Made by a program: the position numbers and the translations under genes. Below, one piece after another: positions 15,001 to 25,746 of a stretch of 64,000 nucleotides of DNA. The number at the start of each line of letters is the position of its first letter. Position 1 is the stretch's first letter. Under the pieces are notes generated by a model. The model searched no databases. It was not told where the DNA came from and was given only the letters and a program-made list of their open reading frames with translations. Origin of the DNA: Chionis minor (Eukaryota; Chordata; Aves; Charadriiformes; Chionididae); NCBI GenBank assembly GCA_013398295.1, contig VZSF01000866.1:256565-320564 (forward strand), written 5' to 3'.

Positions 15001-18000
15001 CGGAACAAATATGGCAACTCCCTTAAGCACAATTAACTCCTAACAGTGGCAACGTTATCAGCCCCGCAGCTGAATCTCAAATGAGGGTTACGGTTGTATG
15101 GAGTGGGCCTTATTGGGGCCATTTGACACCAGTCTTCTGCCAGTCGCATATGCAGTTTCGTTGCGTCTCCTGCCTCCTTATGTCCTCCTGCTGCTACTAA
15201 TGACACCCTGCCAGCAGCACGCCATTTCCCTGGGAAGGTCCCAGGCTGCTTACAGCCCAGCTGCCTCCTCCTGCCAGCTACCAAACTGCTGCTCTGGCTC
15301 CCATGCGGGCTTCTCCCTCCCAAACGTGGCTCGCGGTACGCTGGGAACCCCAGTACATACCTCAATACGGAGTTGCAAAGACGTGCGATATATTGAACTG
15401 TGAGGAGATGTTTGGGGAGTGATAGATATAGGTGCGAGGGCTGATTTTTTTTTTAAATATTTTCATCAGGAAAATAGTAAACTTCAGTGTGCTGCTGACA
15501 TTTACAATTGTACATCACAAAAAGCTGCAAATACCAGTGAAGAGAGAATTAGAGATGGGGTGTAAAGAAATGATGCACTCAAAAAGTAATCATTTGGATC
15601 TAAAGTAAGGCAAATTGATAAATAATGTACAAATAATCCAAATATTCAGTGGGAGAAATAGCCTGAAAAGCATGAAGTGGAAAAGAGAATGACTCTCCTT
15701 CTTGTCCTCTGGCAACTAGATGTGAGTTTGCACAGGATATGGCAAGACAAAAGAGCAATGTCATTTTGGACTCCCCATGAAGAGCTGTAACAGCATCAGG
15801 TTAAGTCATTTTCTTTATGATTTTGGCTTAAAATATTCGATTCCATCCACAGCGCTATCAAAAAGACAAAAGATAAATGAGAAAGAGTTCTGAAAAAAGC
15901 CAGAATAACAATTAACAGCTGGAGGCCAGATTTATTTGGAAATATGTGTACATGTTTAACTTGTCCAAGCCTTTAAGGGTGATTAAGGGGAACCCATAAT
16001 GGACGACTTCTGGAACAGAGTACTTAGAAATATAAAGTACGAGAAAAGGAGTCGGCAGGTCATGGGCTGCCACAGATCCCAACTGCTGCTGAGCAGCCGC
16101 CAAATTACTCTAGTAGCAGATCCCTAAAGAGTGCATAAAAATGAGGGCTGTTATTTATATTCTAAGAATCAAGCTTAGCTTTTGTTTCCTTCAGAAACTC
16201 ACTTCCAGAGACAAACTCCCTGGTTCTACCCCGTATTTAAATAAAAAGTAGGCACATGGTCCAGCAGAGCGCTGAGGATTACATGGATTGCTTGATATTG
16301 CTTATTATTCAAATACAGACTTTTTTCATTCCTAGGCTTATAGGGGTGTTACCTCTCCCTATAGCACAGTAAAGGAGATGGGATTAGGAGTGAGGCTAAT
16401 GGATGGCAACACCGTGTACATAATGACGTATTTAGGAGAGGAGAGAGATGCAAGTTAAGCTAGAAGTGGGAAAAAAAAATGAGCCCCCCCCCCAAAAAAA
16501 AGAGCCAAAAAGAAAAAGAGGGAGGCAAAATACGAACAGAAACATGGTGAATCCAGGGTTTCTGCGTTTCTGAGCGTTGCTTTGATACTGAGGACACATC
16601 GACACTGGAAGCCAGTCTGTGCAGCTCGTTCAAGGCATTACGTCTGCTGCCTGGCTAGCAGTGAGCCAGCGCCAGCATTCCCACGCAGCACGGGCGTCTG
16701 CGCTCCTGCCTGTGCCCGTCTTCCCAACCCTGGGCACATCTGGAAGTCAGCACCCCGCCAGGTACACCAGGACAGGCTCAGCGCCGACGGTTGCCGATGG
16801 CTCCCGGGCTGCCTGCGTAACAGCCCTGCGGAGGAGAGGCAGTGCATCCCGCGCCTGCGGCTGCTCCACCAGCAGCTCTTGCAGAACAGTGTGAACAGTC
16901 AGCAGGTCGCTTATATTTTAAACGTGGTAAGGAAGGACTGCTTGCTGGGTTAGCAGAGTATATGGGGCATGACAGGAAGCTGAAGGAGTAAACACCATAC
17001 TATAGTCCCCTGTCATGTGACGATCAGGAGGAAAATCTCAAAAAAAAAAAAATAGAAAAGACAAGGGAAAAAAGTGGCAATAAAGCAGCCAGCTTCTCCC
17101 TTTCTCTTTGAAAGTCAGAACAGGAAATAACTTGGGGTTTCCCCTGTTTAGCAAATGCTTTTGTTATAGCGGATGTACAGAATGAGTTACAGCATAAGGA
17201 AGGTCCTTCCTAGAAGAGATTATGAATGTATCATAGATTAAACACTATTTAAGTTATTAATTCTGTTTGTATATATACTGCTAGTACACTAAAATACTTT
17301 GATAGGGCAGATATTCTACCCAATGTTTGTGTTATCTCTTGCATCAGAAAATTAAATTCAGAGAGACCTCAGTATTATTCTTGCTTTCACACTTTACGGA
17401 ACTTTTGGGGGTGGAAGGGGCAACAAAACAATTACAGAATGCATTTGAGAAATGTTTAGGCTCTCTCAGCTCCTGGGAACACTTGAGAATTTAAAGGGAA
17501 AGATAGGCAGGAGCTGGGTCAGCTCACCTATGGCATAAATGTATTCCAGCACTTAGAGTGTGGTGGGGAGTTCAACAGTATATCAGACATGGGGTTCTGA
17601 CTCCAAGGCACATGATACACTTCAGGCTCTTTTTAATATGTTTATTTATAGTTAGTCTGGCTTCAGGAGTTGAAGTCACAAAACTAAGTCTTTTAAAGCT
17701 ATTCCTAGTGTATTCAGTGCAATGTAGGTTGCAAATGTTTCTCTTCACAAAATTTAACTTGGATTTTAAATTGCTATATATAAGGGGTCATTCATTGTAG
17801 AATAAGCCCCTTCATCTATTTTAGCTTATTTCAATATTGAATTGTAGAACAGTTATTCTCCTGTAGAATTATTCCAGAACTGTCTTGGCTCCAGAAGGTC
17901 ATAGAAATATCTTTCATCAGACATATGGATGTTGTAGTATGCCCTGGGTAAAACAAGAACTACAATTCTAGTTGGGTTAGGAGCACAGATCACATCATTT

Positions 18001-18930
18001 ATTATCTGCAGATGCCAGGACATTAAAACTTTCAATTGTTTTCCCACCAAACTGAATGAGGCAGTTCGTTAATACAATTACCTCTGTATAATTGGAAACT
18101 AAATCAACGGTGACTGCGTGATTTGAATATTACTTTAAATAATTTCATTTTTATGATGCTATTTTGTTGTACATGGTATCACCAAATAGCTTATTCATTT
18201 TCCTGCTGACTGTGATTTGAGTTTGCACCTTTCTTTGAGAAGGAAGAAGCATATTTTCAACCTTTCTAGTTTTCTGGGATACAGTGTGCATTGCTTTTAA
18301 TTATTTAGTCTGATACACATTAACACTAGAAGTCCATAGTCCATAGTGAGTGAAACAAGAGGGAAGGACCAAGTGGATTATAACTGCCTCAGGAAGAGGA
18401 GCAGGTACCAGAGGTCTTTGGCAAGGCCCTTACAGAAAAATGGGACTTTGGAGTAGACAACCAACACAGAACTTGAGAGCTGTGAAGGATTTCCCCTACT
18501 CCTTTCAGTATCCCTGCCTGTTCGCTTTTTTGGAAAGAAGCAGCTTAAAAGTATTTGGACAGGTAATAGGGAGAAGGGCTACAGACTACTTGCTCTGTGT
18601 CATGGTCCATGTGGATCTGTCAAATTTACAGGACAATGTAGTCTGTAATTTAAACTTTATTTTATAAGCTCATTAGAGAAAACAAACACGACAAACAGGG
18701 GCTCAATCTCCTTTGTATAGACTAGTCTAACACTTGAATTCACTAATCTATCACTTCAGTCATGAGGTTTCTCACAAGTTTCAATTTCATAACTTGCAAT
18801 TCATTAACTCATAACTTGTAACTTGCAACTTGTGCATCTATGAGCAAAATAATTATCTAGCCAACAGTGAGAGTGCTCATCCTTCCTCCTCTGTCATGGT
18901 GCAGGTGTCCCCTGTATCACACTGGGAAGC
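9001..18930. other. Intergenic DNA, no gene recognised
   Basis: Mostly AT-rich non-coding DNA. Three short GC-richer patches stand out: 13.1-13.3 kb, 14.85-15.4 kb and 16.58-16.91 kb. The last two carry overlapping open frames of about 70-120 codons on both strands, which is expected where stop codons are rare, and none has a recognisable domain. A C-run followed by an A-run lies near 16,484-16,500. The stretch 18,790-18,836 repeats the word aacttg several times, and a similar word (acttgcaacttg) recurs at 19,382-19,393 inside the neighbouring retroviral interior, so 18.7-18.93 kb may be a degraded part of that element. Confidence 0.65.
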
Positions 18931-19037
18931 ACAAACATCAGTGTTTTATCAACACTGTTTTCATCAAAAATCCAAAACACAGCACCATACAAGCTGCTAT
19001 GAAGAAAATTAACTCTATCACAGCCAAAACCAGTACA
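18931..19037 (-). repeat. Truncated 3' LTR (first ~107 bp)
   Basis: This segment matches the start of the full LTR whose outer end is at 20,826: both carry gaaaattaactcta, a tccaaaac word and a gttttcatca word in the same order and spacing. On the minus strand it begins TGTACTGG. Similarity stops near 18,931, so the remainder of this LTR is deleted or beyond recognition. Confidence 0.7.
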
Positions 19038-20019
19038 ATCTCCACACCTTATTCCACAACATTTACATCATGCTTAGGTCCCACACTACCCAATAGATCC
19101 TTATTAGCCATTTTCCCCTTTCCCATGCTGTGATATATATAGAAATATCATTCCCTTAGTCTATGGTCCACCTCTGTAAAACATCTGTAAAATGTCTATG
19201 AAATTTCCATTGAGTTCATTAGTCCACGACTTGGGTTCTATCTGTCATGGTGGTCACTCAGGACAGGAGAGGTGGTGTGTTGTGTGGAGTTATTGGGCAC
19301 CAAAGCCAGCTGAGGCTGGGTCACTGCTTTTTGTAAGGCTCGTCTTCCGCTGGTGATAGTTCCTGCTATAGTAATTCTACAACTTGCAACTTGCATCATA
19401 GGTTACAACAATTTAAACACACATCTATTACAATCTCCGCCTCTGGTCCCTTTAGACACCGCAGCGTACTCCTCCCCTTTGCCTTTGCTCCAGTGTGGAC
19501 TTATCCACAGACCATAGGCCCACCCACTCCCGCATGGACTGACTCATGGGCCACCACCTCTTCAGGGTTTTAGCTGCTGCAGCCTGGATTTATCCATGGC
19601 CATAGATGCTTTGAGGTGTACTTAGTCTGGCGTGGACTTAGCCACAGCCACAGACACTCCGGGGTGTCCTGCTCCCACATGGACTTGTCCACAGGGCAGA
19701 GTCCCTTCAACTCAAGCTGACACCGGAGCTCCAGCCTGCCTAACGCAGCAGCACAGAACAGCAGCAATGCCCTGGCCATCAGCCAGCCCAGGCACATGGC
19801 CACTGCTGTTATCAAAATGGTCCCAGGCACGGCAGGGTGAGGTGATAAGCCCAACAGCAAACAGCAAGAGCAAAAAGCAGCCACTAACAAGTACCGGCCT
19901 CTAACGTACAGTAAGGCAAGCAAGCCCCATGGCAAGCACAGGAGCCTGCCAATTAATAGCTAAACAGCTGTAACAGCTATAAATTTGGTCTAGCGAACTC
20001 CAGTCAAATCTGTCTTCAG
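19038..20019 (-). mobile_element. Interior of the non-autonomous retroviral element
   Basis: About 980 bp between the primer site and the 3' LTR stub, with no recognisable retroviral domain (no protease, reverse transcriptase or integrase motif). One minus-strand frame of 121 codons starts 84 nt past the primer site (19,935 down to 19,570), the position where gag would begin. It is leucine- and tryptophan-rich and I cannot assign it. Between 19,495 and 19,692 there are five variants of a near-palindromic word, tggacttatccac, spaced 39-51 nt apart. Confidence 0.55.
19495..19692. repeat. Degenerate tandem array of a ~47-nt unit
   Basis: Five related words start at about 19,495 (gtggacttatccac), 19,534 (atggactgactcatgg), 19,585 (tggatttatccatgg), 19,632 (gtggacttagccac) and 19,679 (atggacttgtccac). 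The last three are 47 nt apart. Each is close to its own reverse complement. This looks like an old tandem duplication inside the retroviral interior. Confidence 0.6.
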
Positions 20020-20037
20020 GCCCCATGTTGGGCACCA
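20020..20037 (-). promoter_or_regulatory. Retroviral primer-binding site (tRNA-Lys type)
   Basis: The minus strand reads tggtgcccaacatggggc. The tRNA-Lys(1,2) primer site used by many betaretroviruses is TGGCGCCCAACGTGGGGC. The two differences are C to T and G to A, both inside CpG pairs, which is the pattern expected from methyl-CpG decay of an old insertion. It lies 8 nt inside the LTR edge, as a PBS should. Confidence 0.75.
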
Positions 20038-20045
20038 GAAAGGAC

Positions 20046-20826
20046 TGTCTTGGTTTTATCCCAGTGGGCAGCTCAGCCCTACGCAGCCTCAGGCTCACTT
20101 TCGCCTACTGGGATGGGGAGATAATCAGAGGGTAAAAGTGAGAAAACTTGTGGGTTGAGATAAAGACAGTTCAGTAGGTAAAGCAAAAGCTGTGTGTGTG
20201 AGCAAGGCAAAACAAGGAATTCCTTCCCTACTTCCCATCGGCAGGCAGGTGTTGAGCCATCTCCAGGAAAGCAGGGCTCCATCACACATAACGGTTACTT
20301 GGGAAGACAAATTTTCCTTTACCAAAAGGGTTAACAAACATTGGAACAGGCTGCCCAGGGAAGTAGTGGAATTGCCGTCTCTGGAGGTATTTAAAAGACA
20401 AGTAGACGTGGTGCTGAGGGACATGGTTTAGGGGTGGTTTTGGCAGTGTTAGGTTGATGGTTGGACTCCATGATCTTGAAGGTCTCTTCCAACCCAAGTG
20501 ATTCTATGATTCTAAATCCCATAAGCCTGAATATTCCTCCTTCTTCCCTGCAGCTTTTATTGCAGAGCACAATGCCATATGGTACGGGATATCCCTTTGG
20601 TCAGTTGGGGTCAGCTGTCCCGGCTGTGTCCCCTCCCAACTCCTTGTGCACCCCCAGCCTGGTGGGGCAGTCTGAGAAGCAGAGAAGGCCTTGATGCAGT
20701 GTGAGCACTGCTCAGCAATAGCTAAAACATCCCTGTGTTGTCAATCGTTTTCATCACATATCCAAAACGTGTCACCATATGGGATAGATAAAGAAAATTA
20801 ACTCTAGCCCAACCAAAACCACTTCA
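20046..20826 (-). repeat. 5' LTR, interrupted by a nested CR1
   Basis: On the minus strand the LTR starts near 20,826 (TGAAGTGG...) and ends at 20,046 (...CCAAGACA), with imperfect TG...CA termini. Subtracting the nested CR1 (20,312-20,514) leaves about 578 bp. A TATA-like box (aataaaag) lies near 20,551-20,560 on the minus strand, consistent with a U3 promoter. LTR sequence resumes on both sides of the CR1, which demonstrates nesting. It resembles an LTR common in avian genomes as I recall it; a RepeatMasker run would name the family. Confidence 0.75.
20312..20514 (+). mobile_element. CR1 LINE, 3' fragment (nested in LTR)
   Basis: It encodes the carboxy-terminal tail of the CR1 ORF2 protein ([10 protein letters not shown]... 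to a stop at 20,431), followed by the CR1 3' UTR (ttggactccatgatcttgaa, ggtctcttccaaccca) and the attctatgattct tail. It is truncated at the 5' end, as nearly all avian CR1 copies are. It interrupts the retroviral LTR, so it inserted later than the LTR element. It is very similar to the copy at 40,961-41,180. Confidence 0.93.
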
Positions 20827-23800
20827 GTAAATAAAAAAAATATCAAATTGTTCAATTGACCAAAAAGTCAGCATGAGTTTTCACTGTGTGAAAGACACAA
20901 TAAGCTCAACAACTAAGAAACGTCCTTTGTTTTGTTTTTTACCAAGCTAACTTAATAGGAGGTGAATTCTTAATGTGTAATGTTGGCAAATGCATACCCA
21001 GAATTGCCTGTACATAAGCACCTGTACATTACAAAAAGCTCTTCTGAAAATTGCTGTCTGTTGTGTAGATCAGGCTGCTGTTGCAAAATGAAGTACTGCT
21101 GAGTGATACTGTCACAACAGTCCTCTGTGAATGAAAAGGGCTGTCATGCAGAGTGCTTCAAAAGGCTTCTGAAATGCGGCCACGAAGTGGCTAAATCATC
21201 CTAACAAGTTCTTTTATCTGTTTCAAATGCATTGTTCTCAAGAATTTTTCAACTTGAAAAGACATTAATTTCTAAGTTTACGTCATCAAGCCATAACAAG
21301 ATAGAAACACTGACAGTCACGCACTCAAAGCATTTCAATGTCAGTTTATTCTACAGGATGAGACAAGTACCAGCAGAAGATGAACCATTCCTGATTCCCT
21401 GGAGCCAAATTTAAAGTTAAACTTTCCTCAGGAAGAATAAGGGTCTATATTGCACTTGTTCATACTCAGGTACAATGTCTCACCACTTCTTGTATTTCTG
21501 CAGTTCCTGGGAATGAGGTCGTAACCAAAGCTTAATGTCCAAGATGTGGGAAAAGTTTGTAGGCACATGGTTACAATTTCACTACTACTAGAGACAGGGT
21601 CTCCTCCATGAAGTGAAGAAGGAACCAGCTACTGTAAACTGTACGTTAATCTCATCTAACTTTCAGATGGTAAGGGTTAGGGAAGATGAATTCCAACCAT
21701 CATGGCTTATACCAACAACCAAGCAGGAATCGATGGTCCATCTCATGACTTTGCGATGTAAGAAGGGAACAGAGCTTGTGCCACATGTAATGCTGATTCC
21801 AAGGTCCTTGGTTTACATGTCGTGCAAAGCTCTGTAAAATAGAGAATGTCTCCTTATCACTGAATGAAAAATAAATTTTGTTTCACTGGATCCTTCCATC
21901 AGTTTTTAAAATGAAAGTTCTTATTAAAAATGTAACATCGAAAAAAACTTCTAGACAGAATCCCAGACCCTTTGAGTCACTTCTCATTACGGTCTCAGTC
22001 AAAATAGTCACTGGTTCAGAGCTCAGAAATTCAGTGTGACTGAAATTCACTTGGCAAGTCAGGACTATCTCGCCAACATTTTTCAGAGGTCTGAAAGACT
22101 TTATTCCAACAGATACTTTCCTCCATTGTCCTTGTATTTGAAAGTACTCAAACTATGAAGGTTTTTAAAGTGTATTTTTGGCAGTAGGTGGCACTATGAA
22201 GTTTCTATCGTCATAATTATTCTAATACAAAATAATAGAAAATGTTATGCAGATATGTTAGAAAGAACTTCATCAAAATTTTGTTAATAATAGTCCATTG
22301 TCTGAAAACATGGCCAGATATTTCCCTTTTCCTATCATTTTAAAAAGAGCATGAAAAAATTTTAGAATAAATTCCGATAATAAATAAATGTTTTTCTAAA
22401 TATTAGGATTGACAAAAAGTCTAATGCAAGAATAGGAATAATGAGAAAGTCTAATCTAAAAATAGGCAACTAATAAAATTTAAAATTATATGTGTCATAA
22501 AATGTCCTCTGTACTCCTTGTTACTGTTCAGTAAAGTACCACCGTGGATTGTTCTTGAATATACTGCTTCAGGTACTTCAAATTTCCTGGAAATTATATC
22601 TGTCTCATTTGCATATAAGCTGTAATATTGCAATAATGGGTGTCAATACATATAGACCAGGTACATAAGTTTTATAAGGTAAATGAACTATACTAACAGG
22701 AATACAACAAGTGGAAAAGCATTTGGATTTTTCTTTGGTTGGCCAAAAGCTCATATTTGCAAGTGGAGACCAAAGCATTACATGTGGGCCCATATTCCTG
22801 TACGTGTGGCAATGTTACTATATCCCAAATAAACACCAGAATTAGAAAGCTGCAATGTTAATTGAAAACACTGTGTTCAACAGGTTACTATACAAAAATT
22901 TGTAAAGGACAACTAACAAACAAGCCTGTGTTTCCAGGTATTTCACGCTGTTTAATCAAATGAAAGTAACAGTATTGCAAACATATTGCTCATGCTTTGT
23001 TTCAGAAAGCTCCTGATGCCATACACCTCGCTCCTCAGTGGCGTCTGGTGGGAATAGGGCAGTGATATACAGCATTTTCACTAAGCCAATTTTCGGATGG
23101 CTGCCTGACTCATCAGAAATGAAGTGCTGGTCTGCCTGAGCTCAGGGTGTGAAGATAAGGAAAGGAGAAAGGAAATTAAGCAAGGAACACAAACGAAACA
23201 TGTAGTCAATGCTCTTTTATCTGGCCTGGCCAGAAAGTGTCCTTGCCTTTCTTTTTTCAGCTCAGGCTCCAAGCAAGCTGCTTAGCTTTGCATACTCTTT
23301 CTGCACTCTGATACAATCTATGCCAACACCTAAGATTCACGTTTGCTTTTATTTTGCTTTATAGAGCATGTAGAAAAGACGCCTTTATAGCTTCAGGGCA
23401 ATTTTTCACAAACTGACATTGTGTATTACTCATTTTGTGCTAACATGGTCTGCTTGCTGTTTCTTCTATAATACTGAAAAAGTCAAAAGCTGTTACTTAA
23501 TAAAAACATCATTTGCAAGGAGCTGGCAGCGGCTGGACTCAAAGGCTTTTTTAACTCACGACAGCCCACTTCTGTTTCTCCAGAGTCTCCAACAGAGTCA
23601 TTTCAGCTGGATTCAGCTGGGCTTCGTTTTAGACCACAGAATAAACTGGTACTACAAAAGTAATACACAGGAATATATGTAAAATTTTGCTCTTGGTTCT
23701 CCATTACAAATGATTTATTGTTGCCATGCATTCTCCCTCCGTGGAATCAAAGCCATAGCATCGTAAGAGCTCCTTCAGCATACCTAGTTCATTCACCAGT

Positions 23801-24576
23801 GGGGCATGTGTTCTGCTTAGACCTCCATGATGTGGTTAGTGGGTCTATGGGTGTGTTTTAACTAAACCTTCATTGCAGGGCAAGTGCTCCCGCTGCATCT
23901 AGTACAGTTATCAAACAGGCATATGATAACTCTACTTAGATTACAGGTTCTCCTTCTTTCAGAGGAATATATCAATTTCATATAATTACAGCAAGCAGTA
24001 TCTTTGGGTAGACACCCACCTGCAACCTGACAGTGCGAAGAATTTTTTAAATTATTACAGATGTATCAAAATGCTCTTTTTAAATTTATAAAGTCACACT
24101 CTTGTACCTCGCAGGGCAAGTGTAAAAATGAGATCTCGGCACCAGCCCTGTGTGAGTTGCCAGGTGCACTAACACAGCTCAAAGGTTGTGAAAGCCCAAG
24201 GCAGGAATAGCGCACCTGGCTGAGAAAGACTGTAGCAGCACCCTGGCTGCAAGCCACAGAAGCTAAAGGAGCACCTACAAAGGACTAGTTACGTCATCTG
24301 TTACGGCTGGTAAGAGTGTCCTGATACCATGCTACTCAGTCATATTTGATCATAGAAAGTAACCTCAAAAATGGACCCAAAGTGTGACCAAAGGATCATT
24401 CAGAAGGTATATACTGTCACACGCTGTCAGCCAGGCTACAGACAGAATGGCAGCAGTCACACCCTTTCCAAAGCCGTATTCAGCGCACTGAATTGGTTAA
24501 CTGTTTGACTGCTACTTCAGTTTCCAAGCGGAATTCAGCTCGCTTTCCAAGTGTCATTTATGCAATAATGACAAGT
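20827..24576. other. Intergenic DNA, no gene recognised
   Basis: AT-rich sequence between the retroviral element and the second CR1. No coding region, RNA gene or repeat family could be identified. Open frames up to 87 codons have no recognisable motif. Confidence 0.65.
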
Positions 24577-24790
24577 GAAAAAAAGAAATTTTTCGCTGTG
24601 AGGGTGGCGAGGCACTGGCACAGGTTGCCCAGAGAAGCTGTGGCTGCCCCATCCCTGGAGGTGTTCAAGGCCAGGCTGGATGGGGCTTTGAGCAACCTGG
24701 TCTAGCGGGAGGTGTCCCTGCCCATGGCAGAGGGGCTGGAATGAGATGATCTTTAAGGTCCGTTCCAATCACTCTGTTATGCTATGATTT
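24577..24790 (+). mobile_element. CR1 LINE, 3' fragment
   Basis: It carries the end of CR1 ORF2 (HWHRLPREAV, SLEVFKARLDGALSNLV, stop at 24,703-24,705) followed by the 3' UTR words ggtgtccctgcccatggcag and atgatctttaaggtcc, and a decayed tail (ctgttatgctatgattt). The 3' UTR differs from that of the other two CR1 copies, so it belongs to a different, probably older, subfamily. It ends about 220 bp before the gap at the CpG island. Confidence 0.93.
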
Positions 24791-25012
24791 AAGATAAGGC
24801 ACTCCAATGATCTGTAACTATGACATAGGGATGAGGGACCCAGGCCTGTGGCCCATCTGCTCTAAAGCATTCCCTCCTACGTTTGGGCATGATGTGGCAC
24901 ATGCTCGCTGTTCCGCCTGAGGAATACGCTCTCGGATGCATACTAAATAGTCGGAGAAGGCAAAAGGCTGACAAAAATTTACTAGGACCGGTGACATGAC
25001 TGCTCGGGGGGG
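24791..25012. other. Presumed upstream flank of the NFE2L2 promoter
   Basis: 222 bp between the CR1 and the assembly gap. GC content rises towards the gap. No TATA box or clear antioxidant response element was found in this stretch. Because the gap follows directly, the transcription start cannot be placed. Confidence 0.5.
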
Positions 25013-25746
25013 NNNNNNNNNNNNNNNNNNNNNNNNNNNNNNNNNNNNNNNNNNNNNNNNNNNNNNNNNNNNNNNNNNNNNNNNNNNNNNNNNNNNNNNN
25101 NNNNNNNNNNNNNNNNNNNNNNNNNNNNNNNNNNNNNNNNNNNNNNNNNNNNNNNNNNNNNNNNNNNNNNNNNNNNNNNNNNNNNNNNNNNNNNNNNNNN
25201 NNNNNNNNNNNNNNNNNNNNNNNNNNNNNNNNNNNNNNNNNNNNNNNNNNNNNNNNNNNNNNNNNNNNNNNNNNNNNNNNNNNNNNNNNNNNNNNNNNNN
25301 NNNNNNNNNNNNNNNNNNNNNNNNNNNNNNNNNNNNNNNNNNNNNNNNNNNNNNNNNNNNNNNNNNNNNNNNNNNNNNNNNNNNNNNNNNNNNNNNNNNN
25401 NNNNNNNNNNNNNNNNNNNNNNNNNNNNNNNNNNNNNNNNNNNNNNNNNNNNNNNNNNNNNNNNNNNNNNNNNNNNNNNNNNNNNNNNNNNNNNNNNNNN
25501 NNNNNNNNNNNNNNNNNNNNNNNNNNNNNNNNNNNNNNNNNNNNNNNNNNNNNNNNNNNNNNNNNNNNNNNNNNNNNNNNNNNNNNNNNNNNNNNNNNNN
25601 NNNNNNNNNNNNNNNNNNNNNNNNNNNNNNNNNNNNNNNNNNNNNNNNNNNNNNNNNNNNNNNNNNNNNNNNNNNNNNNNNNNNNNNNNNNNNNNNNNNN
25701 NNNNNNNNNNNNNNNNNNNNNNNNNNNNNNNNNNNNNNNNNNNNNN
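25013..25746. other. Assembly gap (734 N)
   Basis: A run of N at the left edge of a CpG island. GC-rich avian promoters often drop out of assemblies. The NFE2L2 transcription start and the coding exon 1, which in human encodes only about the first 15 residues of NRF2, are not found on either side and most probably lie here. Long open frames spanning this gap are artefacts of undetermined bases. Confidence 0.95.

Larger units (their letters stand above)
18931..20826 (-). mobile_element. Defective class II (ERVK-like) endogenous retroviral element
   Basis: Read on the minus strand, the order is 5' LTR (20,826 to 20,046), 8-nt spacer, primer-binding site (20,037 to 20,020), about 1 kb interior, a weakly purine-rich stretch, then the first 107 bp of a 3' LTR (19,037 to 18,931). 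The two LTR starts share a gttttgg word near the terminus, the agttaattttctt word and a gatgaaaac word. The LTR-PBS-interior-LTR order is seen directly; the class assignment rests on the tRNA-Lys-type primer site. No intact gag, pol or env frame exists and the interior is far too short for them, so this is a non-autonomous or deleted copy. A CR1 is nested in the 5' LTR. Confidence 0.75.

Noticed and set aside
15033..15403. Overlapping 101- and 110-codon frames near 15.1-15.4 kb
   Set aside because: Both strands are open in a GC-richer patch and neither product has a recognisable motif; probably chance.
20079..20285. 68-codon minus-strand frame in the LTR
   Set aside because: It lies entirely in the LTR and is best explained as LTR sequence, not a gene.
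24020..24035. Antioxidant-response-element-like word ctgacagtgc upstream of NFE2L2
   Set aside because: It fits the TGACnnnGC core but lacks the preceding purine, lies about 1 kb before the gap, and such cores are common by chance.
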